Shown: positions 7,709-21,609 of the stretch, piece by piece
Layout of the letters: every line of letters begins with the position of its first letter
Position numbering within the stretch: the first letter of the stretch is position 1
From: Actinokineospora spheciospongiae
Lineage (GTDB): Bacteria > Actinomycetota > Actinomycetes > Mycobacteriales > Pseudonocardiaceae
Direction of reading: 5' to 3'
Length of the DNA stretch: 44,045 bases
Assembly: GCF_000564855.1 (NCBI RefSeq)
Contig: NZ_AYXG01000212.1
Span: forward strand, 1 to 44,045
The notes under the pieces: model-generated
What the model was told of the DNA's origin: nothing
What the model saw: the letters and a program-made list of their open reading frames with translations, nothing else
The model's database searches: none
Position numbers and translations under genes: made by a program

Positions 7709-8277
7709 GTGCCGCACGAGACCCGCCCACCCCGCGCTGGCGCCCCCGCGCTGAACATCGTCACCTGGGCGGACGCCGAACTCGACGACGAACGCACCAC
7801 CCTGCACGTCGGCCACGGCCCGCTGCCCTCGGCCATGCACGGCGCGGTCGGCGCGACCGGCCGGGAGCTGGCCACGATCGGCGCGATCGGAGCGGACCTG
7901 ATCCGGCTGCCCGCGGGCAGCGGCTTCCAGCCGCACACCCACCCCGGCCACCACGTGCTGACCGTCGTCGGCGGCATCGGCACGATCACCTACGGCGGCA
8001 GAGTCTACGAGACCAACGCCGGACAGACCTACCTCATCGAAGGCGACGTCCCGCACGCCGTTGGCGCCATCACCGACCACGTCATCCTGGCCGTGGGCTC
8101 CCCGCACATGCCCGTCGACCACGAGAACCGGATGGCCCCGGTGCCCTACGAGGAGGTCATCGCCCCCGATGGCGACCTGACCTGCCTGATCTGCGCGGTC
8201 ACCGCCCTGGCCCCGGTCAAGCTGCACGCCAAGGGCTGCCCGCACTGCCCGTGCGCGACGTGCGTCGGTGTCGCGCC

Positions 8278-8281
<4 letters not shown>
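7709..8281 (+). CDS. Cupin protein with a C-terminal cysteine cluster
   Basis: This 190-residue protein starts at GTG 7709, preceded by GGAGAG. Residues about 60-135 form a single cupin barrel with the metal motif PHTHPGHH (His76, 78, 81, 82) and the second motif EGDVPHAVG. The C-terminal 35 residues contain six cysteines (159, 162, 177, 180, 182, 185) in CLIC and CPHCPCATC, a likely zinc or iron-sulfur site not found in ordinary small cupins. It overlaps the PKS start by four bases (GTGA, 8278-8281), so it is made with the synthase. A role in tailoring or in shaping the polyketide is plausible. Cupins in PKS loci often act as cyclases or oxygenases, but the sequence does not decide. Confidence 0.8.
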
Positions 8282-13217
<4,936 letters not shown>

Positions 13218-13221
<4 letters not shown>

Positions 13222-14597
13222 GCAGTCAGACCGCGACCACCGAGGAGCTCTTCGCCGACGACCCGCTGGCCTGGGCGGGCGGGGACTACCGCGCGCTGCA
13301 CCGGCTCGGGCAGACCGAGCTGGCCGACCTGCAGCTTGCGGCCCTGCGGCGGCGGTTCGCCGACCTGCGCGGCGGGCTGGCGGTGCTCGACGCCATGGTG
13401 GCCGACACCGGCGTCGAGGCGATCGAGACCCTCGGCGACGCGATCCCGCTGCTGTTCTCACCGGAGGTCTACAAGTCCTACCCGGCCTCGCTGCTGCGCC
13501 GCAAGCGGTTCGACGTGCTCACCGGCTGGCTCAGCCGACTGACCACAGTGGACCTCTCCGGCGCGCGGGCGTCGGCGGCGACCTCCATCGACGACTGGCT
13601 CGCCGACCTGGACGCCAGCACCGACCTGCGGGTCCAGCACTCGTCGGTCACCTCGGGCACCATGTCGTTCGTCCCGCACACCCACAGCGAGGTCGACGCC
13701 ATGTTCTCCGTCGTCGGTGCCAGGGTGCGCGGCGGCGGCGACCCGGTGCCGGTGGTGTGGCCGATGATCCGCGGGGGCCGCAGCGGCATCATGCGCTGCG
13801 CCGACGCCCTCGCCGAGCACGTGGCGGGCGGTGAGGACAACGTGCACGCCATGCACCCGGGACGGATGAGCGCCGACGTCATGCTGCTCGCCGGGCAGAT
13901 CGCCGCCGCCCGCGCCCGCGGCGAGGACGTCGACGCCGACCCGGGCCTGCTGGCCCGCCGCGAGGAGTTCGAGGTGCTGCGCCGCGAGTCCGAGGCGGCC
14001 ATGCCCGGGTTCGTCGAGCGCCTCGCCGACACCCTGCGCGGGCGGCGCGTGTACCTGATGAACACCTGGAACACGCTGCACCAGGTGGCGACGGCCGGGC
14101 TCGACCGCGGCCTCGACGGCCTGTTCGCCGCCGACTCGCTCATCGAGCCGGGCGGGGGCACCAAGGGCGCGCACATGCCCGACGACTGGCAGGACCGGGT
14201 GCTGCGGTTCACCGGGGCCGACCGCTTGCAGCACATCTACGCGATGACCGAGACCACCGCGCTGCACCCGATGTGCGGCGAGGGCCGCTACCACCTGGAG
14301 CCGTGGACGGTCGCGTTCGTCCTCGACCCGGCCACCGACGAGCCGCTGCCGCGCACCGGCACCCAGACCGGGCGGGGCGCGTTCTTCGACCTGCTCGCCC
14401 GCACCCACTGGGGCGGCTTCCGGTCCGAGGACCGGATCACGGTCGCCTACGAGCCCTGCGCGTGCGGGCGGTCCACCCCGCAGGTGCACGACGGCATCCG
14501 GCGGCTCAAGGACGTCGGCGACGTCGACAAGATCAACTGCGCGGCGACCGACTCCGCCCACCGCGCCGCCCTGGACCACCTGAGCGGGGGGTCCTGA
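13218..14597 (+). CDS. LuxE/PaaK-like acyl-adenylating enzyme
   Basis: A 459-residue member of the ANL superfamily on the LuxE (acyl-protein synthetase)/phenylacetate-CoA-ligase branch. The phosphate-binding loop reads SSVTSGTMSF at about residues 138-147, and the adenine-binding segment HIYAMTETTALHP is near 340. A CxCG motif (PCACGRS) near 415 is typical of PaaK-type C-termini. GTG 13218 overlaps the PKS stop (GTGA), and the gene shares one base with the LuxC-like gene that follows. In luminous bacteria LuxE activates a fatty acid as acyl-AMP and passes it to LuxC. Here the pair most likely processes the polyketide. LuxE-type enzymes pass the acyl chain through a cysteine near the C-terminus; I could not assign that residue with confidence. 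Confidence 0.8.
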
Positions 14598-16033
14598 TGG
14601 CCCTGGCGGTCCCCGCCGTCGTCCGCGGCGAGCTGGTCGAGGGCCCGCTGGTCGAGTTCGGCGGTCGCGGCGAGACCGGCTTCGCCGTCGCCGACCCGGC
14701 CGCGGTCGTGCCACGCCTGGGGAGGCGGAACCTGGCGCTGAGCCGGGAACTCGCCGCGCTCGACCTCGACGAGGTCCTCGACTACCTGGCCGAGCTGGGG
14801 GCCAGGCTCGTCGACAACGAGTACCTGGACGAGGCGGTCGAGCGGTCGGCCGGGCTCGCCGACACCCCGCCGGGGCTGGTCCGCTCGAACCACCGGCTGC
14901 TGCCCGGCCTGTTCGCCCGCGAGGCCACCGAGGAGGTCGTCGCCGCGATCGGTCGTGACGTGCTGACCGGCTGGCCCGAGCGGCGGATGGCGGACGGCCG
15001 CGTCGGCGCGGTGCACGCGTTCGGCGTGCGGTCCGCGCACGTCATCGCGGGCAACAGCCCGCTGATCGCGGCCATGACCCTGGTCCGCACGGCCGTCACG
15101 CGCGGCGAGGCGGTTGTCAAGACCCCGTCCAACGACCCGCTGACGATGGTCGCGCTGGTCCGCACGATGATCGACATGGCCCCGGGCCACCCACTGACCC
15201 GCGCGGTGTCGGTGGCCTACTGGAAGGGCGGCGACGAGGCGCTGGAACGGCGGCTCTACCACCCGGCCGCGTTCGACAAGATCGTGGCCTGGGGCGGGAT
15301 GGCCTCGGTCAAGCACGTCGTGCGCTACCTGGAGCCGGGCCTGGAGCTGGTCACCTTCGACCCCAAGCGCAGCGCCACCATCCTCGGCCCGGAGGCGTTC
15401 GAGCCTGCCGCGCTCGACGACGTCGCCCGCAGGCTGGCACTGGACGTGGGCGCGTTCAACCAGGTCGGCTGCGTGAACGCCCGGGTCGTCTACGCCGTGT
15501 GCGACACCGGGGCCGCCGAAGACCTCGCCCGCCGCGTCTACGCGGAACTGCGAGAGCTGCCGCCCACCGTGTCCACCGCGGCGGGGCGGATCGACACCGA
15601 GCTGCGGGCCTGCCTGCGCGCGCTGCGCGCGGGCGGCTTCCACACCGTCGTCGGCGGCGAGGCCGACGAGGGCGCGGTGATCGTCTCGCACCTCGACGAG
15701 CCGGTCGGCTTCGCCGGGTCGCTGGCCGGGCGGGTGGCCAACATCGTCCCCGTCGAGACCGCCGAGGACGCCGCCCGGCACCTCGACGCCGCCACCCAGA
15801 CGGTCGGGGTGTACCCGGCAGCCCTGCGCCACCGGCTGCGCGAGGTGCTCCCGCTGGTCGGGGTGCAGCGCACGGTCGAGCTGGGCTGCGCGGTCAGCGT
15901 GCACCCGGCGCTGCCGCAGGACGGGTTCGAGCCCGCCCGCCGCCTGGTCCGGTGGGTCACCGACGAGCACCTGCCCGCCGGGTCCGACCCGCTCGACATC
16001 GTGTTCCCGCCGCACCGCGAGGAGGACCCGTGA
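14597..16033 (+). CDS. LuxC-like acyl reductase (aldehyde-forming)
   Basis: A 478-residue protein of the LuxC branch of the aldehyde-dehydrogenase superfamily. It reduces an enzyme-bound or CoA-bound acyl group to an aldehyde with NADPH. The LuxC-like region with VIAGNSPLIAAMTLVRT, VKTPSNDPLTMVAL and the nucleotide-binding WGGMASVKH runs from about residue 150 to 240. The catalytic cysteine is Cys292 in FNQVGCVNARV. The length is the usual one for LuxC. TGATG at 14595-14599 couples its translation to the LuxE-like gene. With no luciferase genes nearby, the aldehyde is a biosynthetic intermediate or end product rather than a light substrate. The acyl donor is inferred to be the PKS product. 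Confidence 0.88.
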   Translation: MALAVPAVVRGELVEGPLVEFGGRGETGFAVADPAAVVPRLGRRNLALSRELAALDLDEVLDYLAELGARLVDNEYLDEAVERSAGLADTPPGLVRSNHRLLPGLFAREATEEVVAAIGRDVLTGWPERRMADGRVGAVHAFGVRSAHVIAGNSPLIAAMTLVRTAVTRGEAVVKTPSNDPLTMVALVRTMIDMAPGHPLTRAVSVAYWKGGDEALERRLYHPAAFDKIVAWGGMASVKHVVRYLEPGLELVTFDPKRSATILGPEAFEPAALDDVARRLALDVGAFNQVGCVNARVVYAVCDTGAAEDLARRVYAELRELPPTVSTAAGRIDTELRACLRALRAGGFHTVVGGEADEGAVIVSHLDEPVGFAGSLAGRVANIVPVETAEDAARHLDAATQTVGVYPAALRHRLREVLPLVGVQRTVELGCAVSVHPALPQDGFEPARRLVRWVTDEHLPAGSDPLDIVFPPHREEDP

Positions 16034-17034
16034 TCTGCGTCCGCGCCGTCTCGACCTGGCTGCCCGACACCCGCGAGACCCTGGCCGAGGCCCTGGCCGA
16101 CGGCCGGATGACCGAGCAGGACCTCGAGCGGTCCGGCTACTCGTCCATCCCCGTCGCCGGACCCGACCTGCCCGGTCCCGTCCTCGCCGCCAACGCGGCC
16201 CGAGCCGCGCTGGCCGAGTCCGGTGTGGACCCCGCGCGGGTCGGGCTGCTGCTGCACGCCTGGACCGAGTACCAGGGCCACGACCTGTGGTCGCCCCCGC
16301 ACTACATCGCCGACCAGGTCGGCGCTGGCGACGCGCTCCCCGTCGGCGTCCGGCAGTTGTCCAACGGCGGGGCCGCGGCGACCGAGCTCGCCGCGAGCTG
16401 GCTGCACGCCCACCAGGACGGCTTGGCCGTGGTGACCACCGGCGACCGCTTCTGCCTGCCCGGCTTCGACCGCTGGCGCTCCGACCGCGGCCTGGTGCAC
16501 GCCGACGCGGGCACCGCGATGGTCCTGGCCGCCGCGCCCGGGCCCGCGGACGCGCTGCGCCTGCTCGGGATCGCCAGCGCCTCGGCCCCGCGGCTGGAGG
16601 GCATGCACCGCGGCGACGACCCGTTCAGCACCGGCCGCTACGACCAGGGCGCCCCGATCGACCTGGCCCGCACCAAGAAGGCGTTCTTCGCCGCCCACAC
16701 CCGCGAGGCGTTCACCGACACCGCCACCGGCAAGGCCAAGCGGGTCGTCACCGAGGCCGCCGAGCGCGCGGGCGTCGCCCTCGACGACCTGCGCCACCTG
16801 CTGCTGCCCCGGATCGGGCGGCTGACCTACGAGCTGTACCGGCCGGTGTTCGGCGAGATCACCACCGCCGAGGTCCTCGACCGCGGCGAGCACACCGGGC
16901 ACCTGGGCGCGGGCGACCTGCTCGCCAACCTCGCCGACCTGACCACCCTGCTCGGCCCGGGGGAGAAGGCCGCGGTCTTCAACGGCGGCGGCGGGTACAC
17001 CTGGACGGCTGTGGTCGTGGAGCGACCCGCGTGA
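16030..17034 (+). CDS. KAS III-like enzyme with altered active site
   Basis: This protein is 334 residues with the thiolase fold order of ketoacyl-ACP synthase III (two halves, C-terminal GHLGAGDLLANLADL and FNGGGGYTW). At the position of the catalytic cysteine the sequence reads RQLSNGGAAATELA, placing Ser111 where related enzymes have Cys (compare QQCNGG). The usual HQAN histidine is replaced by LPRIG, and the GN(T/S) asparagine by GH. Ser-for-Cys is known in DpsC, and KAS III-like acyltransferases (ChlB3, CerJ, PtmR) move aromatic acyl groups off iterative PKSs. I therefore infer acyl transfer rather than chain extension. GTG 16030 overlaps the LuxC-like stop, and the gene overlaps the P450 by four bases. 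Confidence 0.85.
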   Translation: MICVRAVSTWLPDTRETLAEALADGRMTEQDLERSGYSSIPVAGPDLPGPVLAANAARAALAESGVDPARVGLLLHAWTEYQGHDLWSPPHYIADQVGAGDALPVGVRQLSNGGAAATELAASWLHAHQDGLAVVTTGDRFCLPGFDRWRSDRGLVHADAGTAMVLAAAPGPADALRLLGIASASAPRLEGMHRGDDPFSTGRYDQGAPIDLARTKKAFFAAHTREAFTDTATGKAKRVVTEAAERAGVALDDLRHLLLPRIGRLTYELYRPVFGEITTAEVLDRGEHTGHLGAGDLLANLADLTTLLGPGEKAAVFNGGGGYTWTAVVVERPA

Positions 17035-18203
17035 GCGGCGCCGTCGACCGGCTCGTCGCGCGCTTCGACCACCACGACCCCGAGTTCACCCCCGAGGTGG
17101 CCGTGGCCGTGCACCGGCGGCTGCGCGAGGTCGGCGAACCCGTGCACTCCGCGGCGCACGGCGGCGTGTGGGTCCTGGCCCGCTACCGGCACGTGTTCGA
17201 CGCGCTCAAGGACCACGGGACGTTCTCGTCGGCGCAGGGCGTGTTCTTCCCACGCGGCGCCGACCAGCCCAGGTTCGCGCCGCTGGAGTACGACCCGCCC
17301 GAGCACACCGCGTTCCGCTCGCTGATGCGCCCGGCGCTGGCCGCGGCGGCGGTGCGCGCGGTGGAGCCGCGCATCGACCGGCTCGCGGCCGAGGTCGTGC
17401 GGCCGTTGGTGGCGCGCGGGTCGGCGGACCTGGTGGCGGAGCTGACGACCACGCTGCCGCTGGCGGTGCTGGCCACCACCATCGGGTTCTCCGACGCCGC
17501 CCGCAGCGAGATCCTGGAGCTGACCCGCACCACGTGGTCGAGGATGGCCACCGGCGGGCAGTTCTGGCCGCAGTTCGCCGCCCTGCTCGACGCCGAGATC
17601 GCCCGCGCCCGCCGCGACCACGACGGCACCTACCTGGCCGAGCTGGTCCGCACCGAGGTCGACGGCGCGCCGGTCACCGACGAGCAGCTGCGGGTCATGC
17701 TCGTCGCGTTCGCCATCGCCGGGCACGAGACCACGATGAACACCACCGGGCACCTGCTCTGGCGCCTGGCCCAGGACCCGGACCTGGCCGCCCGGCTCGC
17801 GCGGGACCCGGGCGCCCGCCCGGCCGCCGTCGACGAGTCGCTGCGGCTGGACGCGCCCGTCGACCACGGCAGCCGGGTCACCACGCGCGAGGTCGAGGTG
17901 GGGCGCACGACCATCCCGGCCGGGTCGCGGGTGCTCTTGGCCGTGGGCGCGGCCAACCGCGACCCCGAGCGGTTCGACGACCCGGAGGCGTTCCGGCTCG
18001 ACCGGGGCCCGGCCCGGCACCTGTCGCTGGGCCAGGGCATCCACTTCTGCCTGGGCGCCCAGCTCGGCCGCAGGCAGATCGTGGCCGTGCTCGACGAGCT
18101 GGCCGCCGCGCCGCCGATGACCCTCGACGGGCCCGTGCGCAGGCACTACGCCAACGGTCGCCACCTCAACCTGGCCGCGCTGCCGGTGCGGTGGGGCGCG
18201 TGA
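17031..18203 (+). CDS. Cytochrome P450
   Basis: A 390-residue soluble bacterial P450 (class I, needing ferredoxin and reductase encoded elsewhere). The I-helix oxygen-binding motif AGHETT is near residues 234-239, ExxR appears as ESLR near 267-270, and the heme loop reads LGQGIHFCLGAQLG with Cys340 as the iron ligand. All key residues are present. The enzyme probably hydroxylates or otherwise oxidises the polyketide product. GTG 17031 overlaps the preceding stop and the gene overlaps the transporter start by four bases, so it belongs to the PKS operon. The substrate is inferred only from location. Confidence 0.95.
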   Translation: MSGAVDRLVARFDHHDPEFTPEVAVAVHRRLREVGEPVHSAAHGGVWVLARYRHVFDALKDHGTFSSAQGVFFPRGADQPRFAPLEYDPPEHTAFRSLMRPALAAAAVRAVEPRIDRLAAEVVRPLVARGSADLVAELTTTLPLAVLATTIGFSDAARSEILELTRTTWSRMATGGQFWPQFAALLDAEIARARRDHDGTYLAELVRTEVDGAPVTDEQLRVMLVAFAIAGHETTMNTTGHLLWRLAQDPDLAARLARDPGARPAAVDESLRLDAPVDHGSRVTTREVEVGRTTIPAGSRVLLAVGAANRDPERFDDPEAFRLDRGPARHLSLGQGIHFCLGAQLGRRQIVAVLDELAAAPPMTLDGPVRRHYANGRHLNLAALPVRWGA

Positions 18204-19417
18204 GGAACGGCCTGGCCTGGCCGGTCGCGCTGGGCGCGGCCGGGCTGGTGTTCGACGGGTACGACCTGGTCGTCTACGGCGCGCTGGTGCCACTGTTCCT
18301 GCGCTCGCCAGGCGAGATCGGGGCGCTGACCCCCGCGGCGGCCGGTGCGCTGGGCAGCTACGCGCTCATCGGGGTGCTGGTCGGTGCGCTCGCCGCGGGC
18401 GCGGTGTCGGACCGGTGGGGGCGGCGGCCGGTGCTGCTGGGCGGGTACGCGTGGTTCTCCGTGGGCATGGGCGCGACCGCGCTGACCTCGTCGACGCAGG
18501 CGTTCGGGGCTTGGCGGCTGGTGACCGGCATCGGGATCGGGGTCGTCGTGGCGACGACCGGGGTGCTGGTGTCCGAGCTGGCGCCGCCGGGGCGCGGGCA
18601 GCTCTGCACGACGGTCGCCTACTGCGGCATCCCGCTCGGCAGCGTCCTCGGCACGGTCGCCGCACTGTCCCTGTTGGACACGATCGGTTGGCGGGGGCTG
18701 TTCTGGATCGGGGCGCTGCCGCTGGTGGTGTTGCTGCCGCTGGCGTGGTGGCGGCTGCCGGAGTCGCCCGCGTGGCGCGGGCGGGAGCGGGGGCGGTCCG
18801 GGTTCGCCGGGTTGTTCACCGGTCCGACGCTGCTGCCCGCGGTGCTGCTCGGCGTGGTGAGCGGGATCGGGCTGCTGCTGGTGTTCGCGCTGAGCACGTG
18901 GCTGCCGGAGCTGATGGGGCGGTCCGGGTTCGGCTCGCGCGGGTCGCTGGTGCTGCTGCTGGTGCTCAACGGCGGCGCGGTCGTCGGGGCGCTGCTGGCC
19001 TCGCCGCTGGCGGAGCGGTTCGGGCCCCGGCGGGTGGTGGCGGGCTGCTTCGGGCTCGGCGGCGCGGGCATGCTCCTCATCGGCTCGCAGCCCCCCGCCG
19101 CCGTGGTGCCGGTGCTGGTCGCGGTCGTGGGGCTGGGCACGACCGGGACGCAGATCCTGGTGATCGGGCTGGCCACCGCCACGTTCCCCACCGCCGTGCG
19201 CGGGGCGGGCGTGGCCTGGTGCACCGGCTTCGGGCGGCTCGGCGGGATCGCCGGGCCGCTGGTCGTCGGGCTGCTCGTGGCGGCCGGGTCGGGCGTCGAG
19301 TCGCTGTTCACCGCGCTGGGGGTGGTCGCCGCGCTCGGCGCGGGGCTGGCCCTGCTGGTCAGGTCCGGTCGAGCTGCTCCTCGAACGCCGTCTCCCGGGC
19401 CAGCGCGGCACACGTGA
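18200..19417 (+). CDS. AAHS-type MFS transporter
   Basis: A 405-residue inner-membrane protein with about 12 hydrophobic segments. The N-terminus VFDGYDLVVYG is the signature of the aromatic acid:H+ symporter group of the major facilitator superfamily, and the loop 2-3 motif GAVSDRWGRRPVLLGG is present. AAHS members carry benzoate-like acids. As the last gene of the PKS operon, it is most easily explained as exporter or re-importer of an aromatic product or precursor. GTG 18200 overlaps the P450 stop. Its last 59 bases overlap the convergent MHS gene. The final residues (GRAAPRTPSPGPARHT) look like a low-complexity cytoplasmic tail. Confidence 0.88.
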   Translation: MRNGLAWPVALGAAGLVFDGYDLVVYGALVPLFLRSPGEIGALTPAAAGALGSYALIGVLVGALAAGAVSDRWGRRPVLLGGYAWFSVGMGATALTSSTQAFGAWRLVTGIGIGVVVATTGVLVSELAPPGRGQLCTTVAYCGIPLGSVLGTVAALSLLDTIGWRGLFWIGALPLVVLLPLAWWRLPESPAWRGRERGRSGFAGLFTGPTLLPAVLLGVVSGIGLLLVFALSTWLPELMGRSGFGSRGSLVLLLVLNGGAVVGALLASPLAERFGPRRVVAGCFGLGGAGMLLIGSQPPAAVVPVLVAVVGLGTTGTQILVIGLATATFPTAVRGAGVAWCTGFGRLGGIAGPLVVGLLVAAGSGVESLFTALGVVAALGAGLALLVRSGRAAPRTPSPGPARHT

Positions 19418-20657
19418 TCGTCACCGCCGCCAGACCCGCGTAGTACAGCAGCACCCACCACGGCCGCCCGTCGCCCGCCAGCACCAGCGCCGCGGCGATC
19501 AGCGGCGTGAACCCGCCCGCGAGCACCGACCCGATCTGGTAGCCCAGCGACACCCCGCTGTAGCGCAGGTGCAGCGGGAACAGCTCGGAGAACCAGGCGG
19601 GCTGCCCGGCGGCCATCGCGTCGAAGAACACGCTCGTGGCCAGCACCACCGCCAGCACGATGAGCACGGTGGACCCGGTGTCGACGGCGAGGAAGAACAA
19701 CGCCAGCGCGGCGACGGCGCCCACGGCTCCGAACAGGTAGGGCCGCTTGCGCCCGAACCTGTCGGTGAGCCCGCCCCACACCAGGGTCGTGCCGATCGAC
19801 ACGGCTGAGGACACCACCACCGCGATCAGGCCTGCATCGCTGTCCTCGCCGAGGTTGGCCGAGATGTAGCTGAGGCCGTAGGTGGTGAGCATGACGTAGA
19901 GGCCGATCTGCGACAGCCGCAGGCCCGTCGTCAGCAGGACCGGGACCGGCGCCGCGCGCAGCACCTCCAGGACCGGCAGGCGGGCGACCCCGCCCTGGTC
20001 GCGCAACCGCTGGAACTCCGGAGCGTCCCGCAGCCGCAACCGCACCGCCAGGCCGACGCCGACCAGGACGACGCTGAGCAGGAAGGGGAGCCGCCACGCC
20101 CACGCCAGGAACGCCTCGGGCCCGGCTGCCGTCCGGGTGATCCAGAACACGCCCGTCGCCAGCAGCATGCCCGCCGGGGAGCCGATCTGGGTGAAGCCGC
20201 CGAACCAGCCGCGCCTGCCCGGCGGCGCGTGCTCGACGGTCAGGATCGCCGCCCCGCCCCACTCCGCGCCGACCGCGAGCCCCTGCAGCGTCCGCAGGAC
20301 GACCAGCAGCGCAGGCGCGAGCATGCCGATCGTGGCGTAGGTGGGCAGCAGGCCGATCAGCGTGCTCGCGCCGCCCATCAGCAGCAGCGCGCCGACCAGG
20401 ACGGCCTTGCGCCCGATCCGGTCGCCGAGGTGCCCGGCGACCACCGCGCCGATCGGCCGCGCGCCGAACCCGGCCGCGAACGTCGCGAACGCCGCCAGCG
20501 TCCCGGTCGCCGGGTCGACCGAGGAGAAGAACACCTTGTTGAACACCAGCGCTGAGGCCGTGGCGTAGAGGTAGAAGTCGTACCACTCGATCGTCGTCCC
20601 GATCGCGCTCGCGAACGCCACCCGCCTGGGCGTTCGCACCACGGTGCTCCCCGACAC
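19359..20657 (-). CDS. MHS-family MFS transporter
   Basis: A 432-residue membrane protein with the metabolite:H+ symporter signature IEWYDFYLYATAS at about residues 23-35 and HLGDRIGRKAVLVG in loop 2-3, as in ProP, KgtP and ShiA. It imports a small organic acid or osmolyte; the substrate cannot be told. Start is GTG 20657, with GGGAGGG a short distance upstream. A strikingly AT-rich patch (about 20684-20706) immediately upstream is a likely promoter. It converges with the PKS operon and overlaps it by 59 bases, so strong expression of one could interfere with the other. Whether it belongs to the biosynthetic locus is uncertain. Confidence 0.88.
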   Translation of the reverse strand: MSGSTVVRTPRRVAFASAIGTTIEWYDFYLYATASALVFNKVFFSSVDPATGTLAAFATFAAGFGARPIGAVVAGHLGDRIGRKAVLVGALLLMGGASTLIGLLPTYATIGMLAPALLVVLRTLQGLAVGAEWGGAAILTVEHAPPGRRGWFGGFTQIGSPAGMLLATGVFWITRTAAGPEAFLAWAWRLPFLLSVVLVGVGLAVRLRLRDAPEFQRLRDQGGVARLPVLEVLRAAPVPVLLTTGLRLSQIGLYVMLTTYGLSYISANLGEDSDAGLIAVVVSSAVSIGTTLVWGGLTDRFGRKRPYLFGAVGAVAALALFFLAVDTGSTVLIVLAVVLATSVFFDAMAAGQPAWFSELFPLHLRYSGVSLGYQIGSVLAGGFTPLIAAALVLAGDGRPWWVLLYYAGLAAVTITCAALARETAFEEQLDRT

Positions 20658-20848
20658 GCCGAGTCCCTCCCTGAACTGGGCAAAAGTAACAAAACGAATC
20701 TATTGAACCACGGTGGGCCAGTCATCCCACCGGGTCGGACCACCCGCTGCCGACCGCCACTCCGGTAGTCGCGGTGGCGATTGTCCTTTCCACCGTTCGC
20801 GTCCACTTCTGACCCGCCGACTCGGTCGACCCCCAGCAGACTGGGCGC

Positions 20849-21022
20849 ATGGGCGTTCGCGGCAAGCACCGAGACGTGGCCACGACCGGCGCCGGGGTCG
20901 CCGTCGTCGTGGGCCTGTTGGCCGCGCTCACCCCGGCGCAAGAGGTCCGCCGCTTCTCGCTGGGAATCGCGCTGGCGGTCATGATGGCCGTCGGGATCAC
21001 GAACCTGCCGAACCGCGGCTGA
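20849..21022 (+). CDS. Small two-helix membrane protein
   Basis: A 57-residue open frame with ATG 20849 and TGA at 21020. After a basic start (MGVRGKHRD) come two hydrophobic segments, TGAGVAVVVGLLAAL and LGIALAVMMAVGI, separated by TPAQEVRRFS, ending NLPNRG. No ribosome site is strong, but the composition is clearly membrane-protein-like. The family is unknown. It precedes another small membrane gene that is broken by a stop codon, and lies upstream of the cobalamin riboswitch but outside its control. Confidence 0.55.
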   Translation: MGVRGKHRDVATTGAGVAVVVGLLAALTPAQEVRRFSLGIALAVMMAVGITNLPNRG

Positions 21023-21034
21023 GCAGTCCTGCGG

Positions 21035-21400
21035 ATGGGGCCACCGCCCCCGCGCCGCGACGCTGGGTATGCGGAAAGCACAGCCGTTCACCACTCCGCC
21101 CCGACGCCGTCCACCCGGCCGACCGCCACCGGGTTCCTGGTCGGCGCCGCACCGCAGGTGGCCCTGCTGATCGCCCACGCGGGGGGCGCGCTCGCGGACG
21201 CGTACTTCGCCGCCCACACCGCCGTCTCGCTGGCGACCGCGCTCACCGGCTTCGGCTGAGGCCGGTTCCTGCCCGAGCCCAGCCGGTCGGCCGCCCGCGG
21301 CGCCGGAATCGCGGGGCTGGTGGGCCTCGCGTTCAGCCTCACGCTCGTGGTCCTGGTCGTCTTCGTGCTCCTCGCGCTGTCGACCCAGGTCCCTGGCTGA
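21035..21400 (+). pseudogene. Small membrane protein interrupted by an in-frame TGA
   Basis: One frame stays protein-like through an internal TGA at 21257-21259. Before it are GFLVGAAPQVALLIAHAGGA and FAAHTAVSLATALTGFG. After it, in the same frame, come RFLPEPSRSAARGAG and the long hydrophobic segment GLVGLAFSLTLVVLVVFVLL, ending at TGA 21398-21400. The frame is entered somewhere after 21035; a first methionine with a good ribosome site is not clear. I infer a three-helix membrane protein inactivated by one nonsense change. Readthrough cannot be excluded but has no support here. The family is not recognised. Confidence 0.5.
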
Positions 21401-21429
21401 ACCGAGCTCTTGTCTTCACCGACCGTGAA

Positions 21430-21575
21430 CCGGGGCGACGGGGTGCGGGGCGGGCGCGGGGGCGTGCTTGTGCTGTCGCCGACAGCCGAGGGAATCCGGT
21501 GGGAAACCGGAGCGGTCGCGCCACTGTGACCGGTCGTCGAAGACGACCGGGAGCCAGACCTCTCGCTGTCGCTGT
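21430..21575 (+). promoter_or_regulatory. Cobalamin (B12) riboswitch
   Basis: The conserved core is clear: GAGGGAATCCGGTGGGAAAC at about 21488-21507, the B12 box GCCACTGTGACCGG at 21520-21533, and GGGAGCCAGACCT at 21550-21562. Together these are the class-I adenosylcobalamin aptamer signature. A C-rich downstream stretch (ACCCGGGCCGCGCCAGCCCC) precedes the ribosome site GAGGAG at about 21598, so control of translation initiation is plausible. It sits directly in front of a FecCD-type permease, an expected B12-regulated target. Bases of the aptamer core look intact although the genes behind it are broken. Confidence 0.93.
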
Positions 21576-21609
21576 GCACCCGGGCCGCGCCAGCCCCGAG
21601 GAGACGCTG

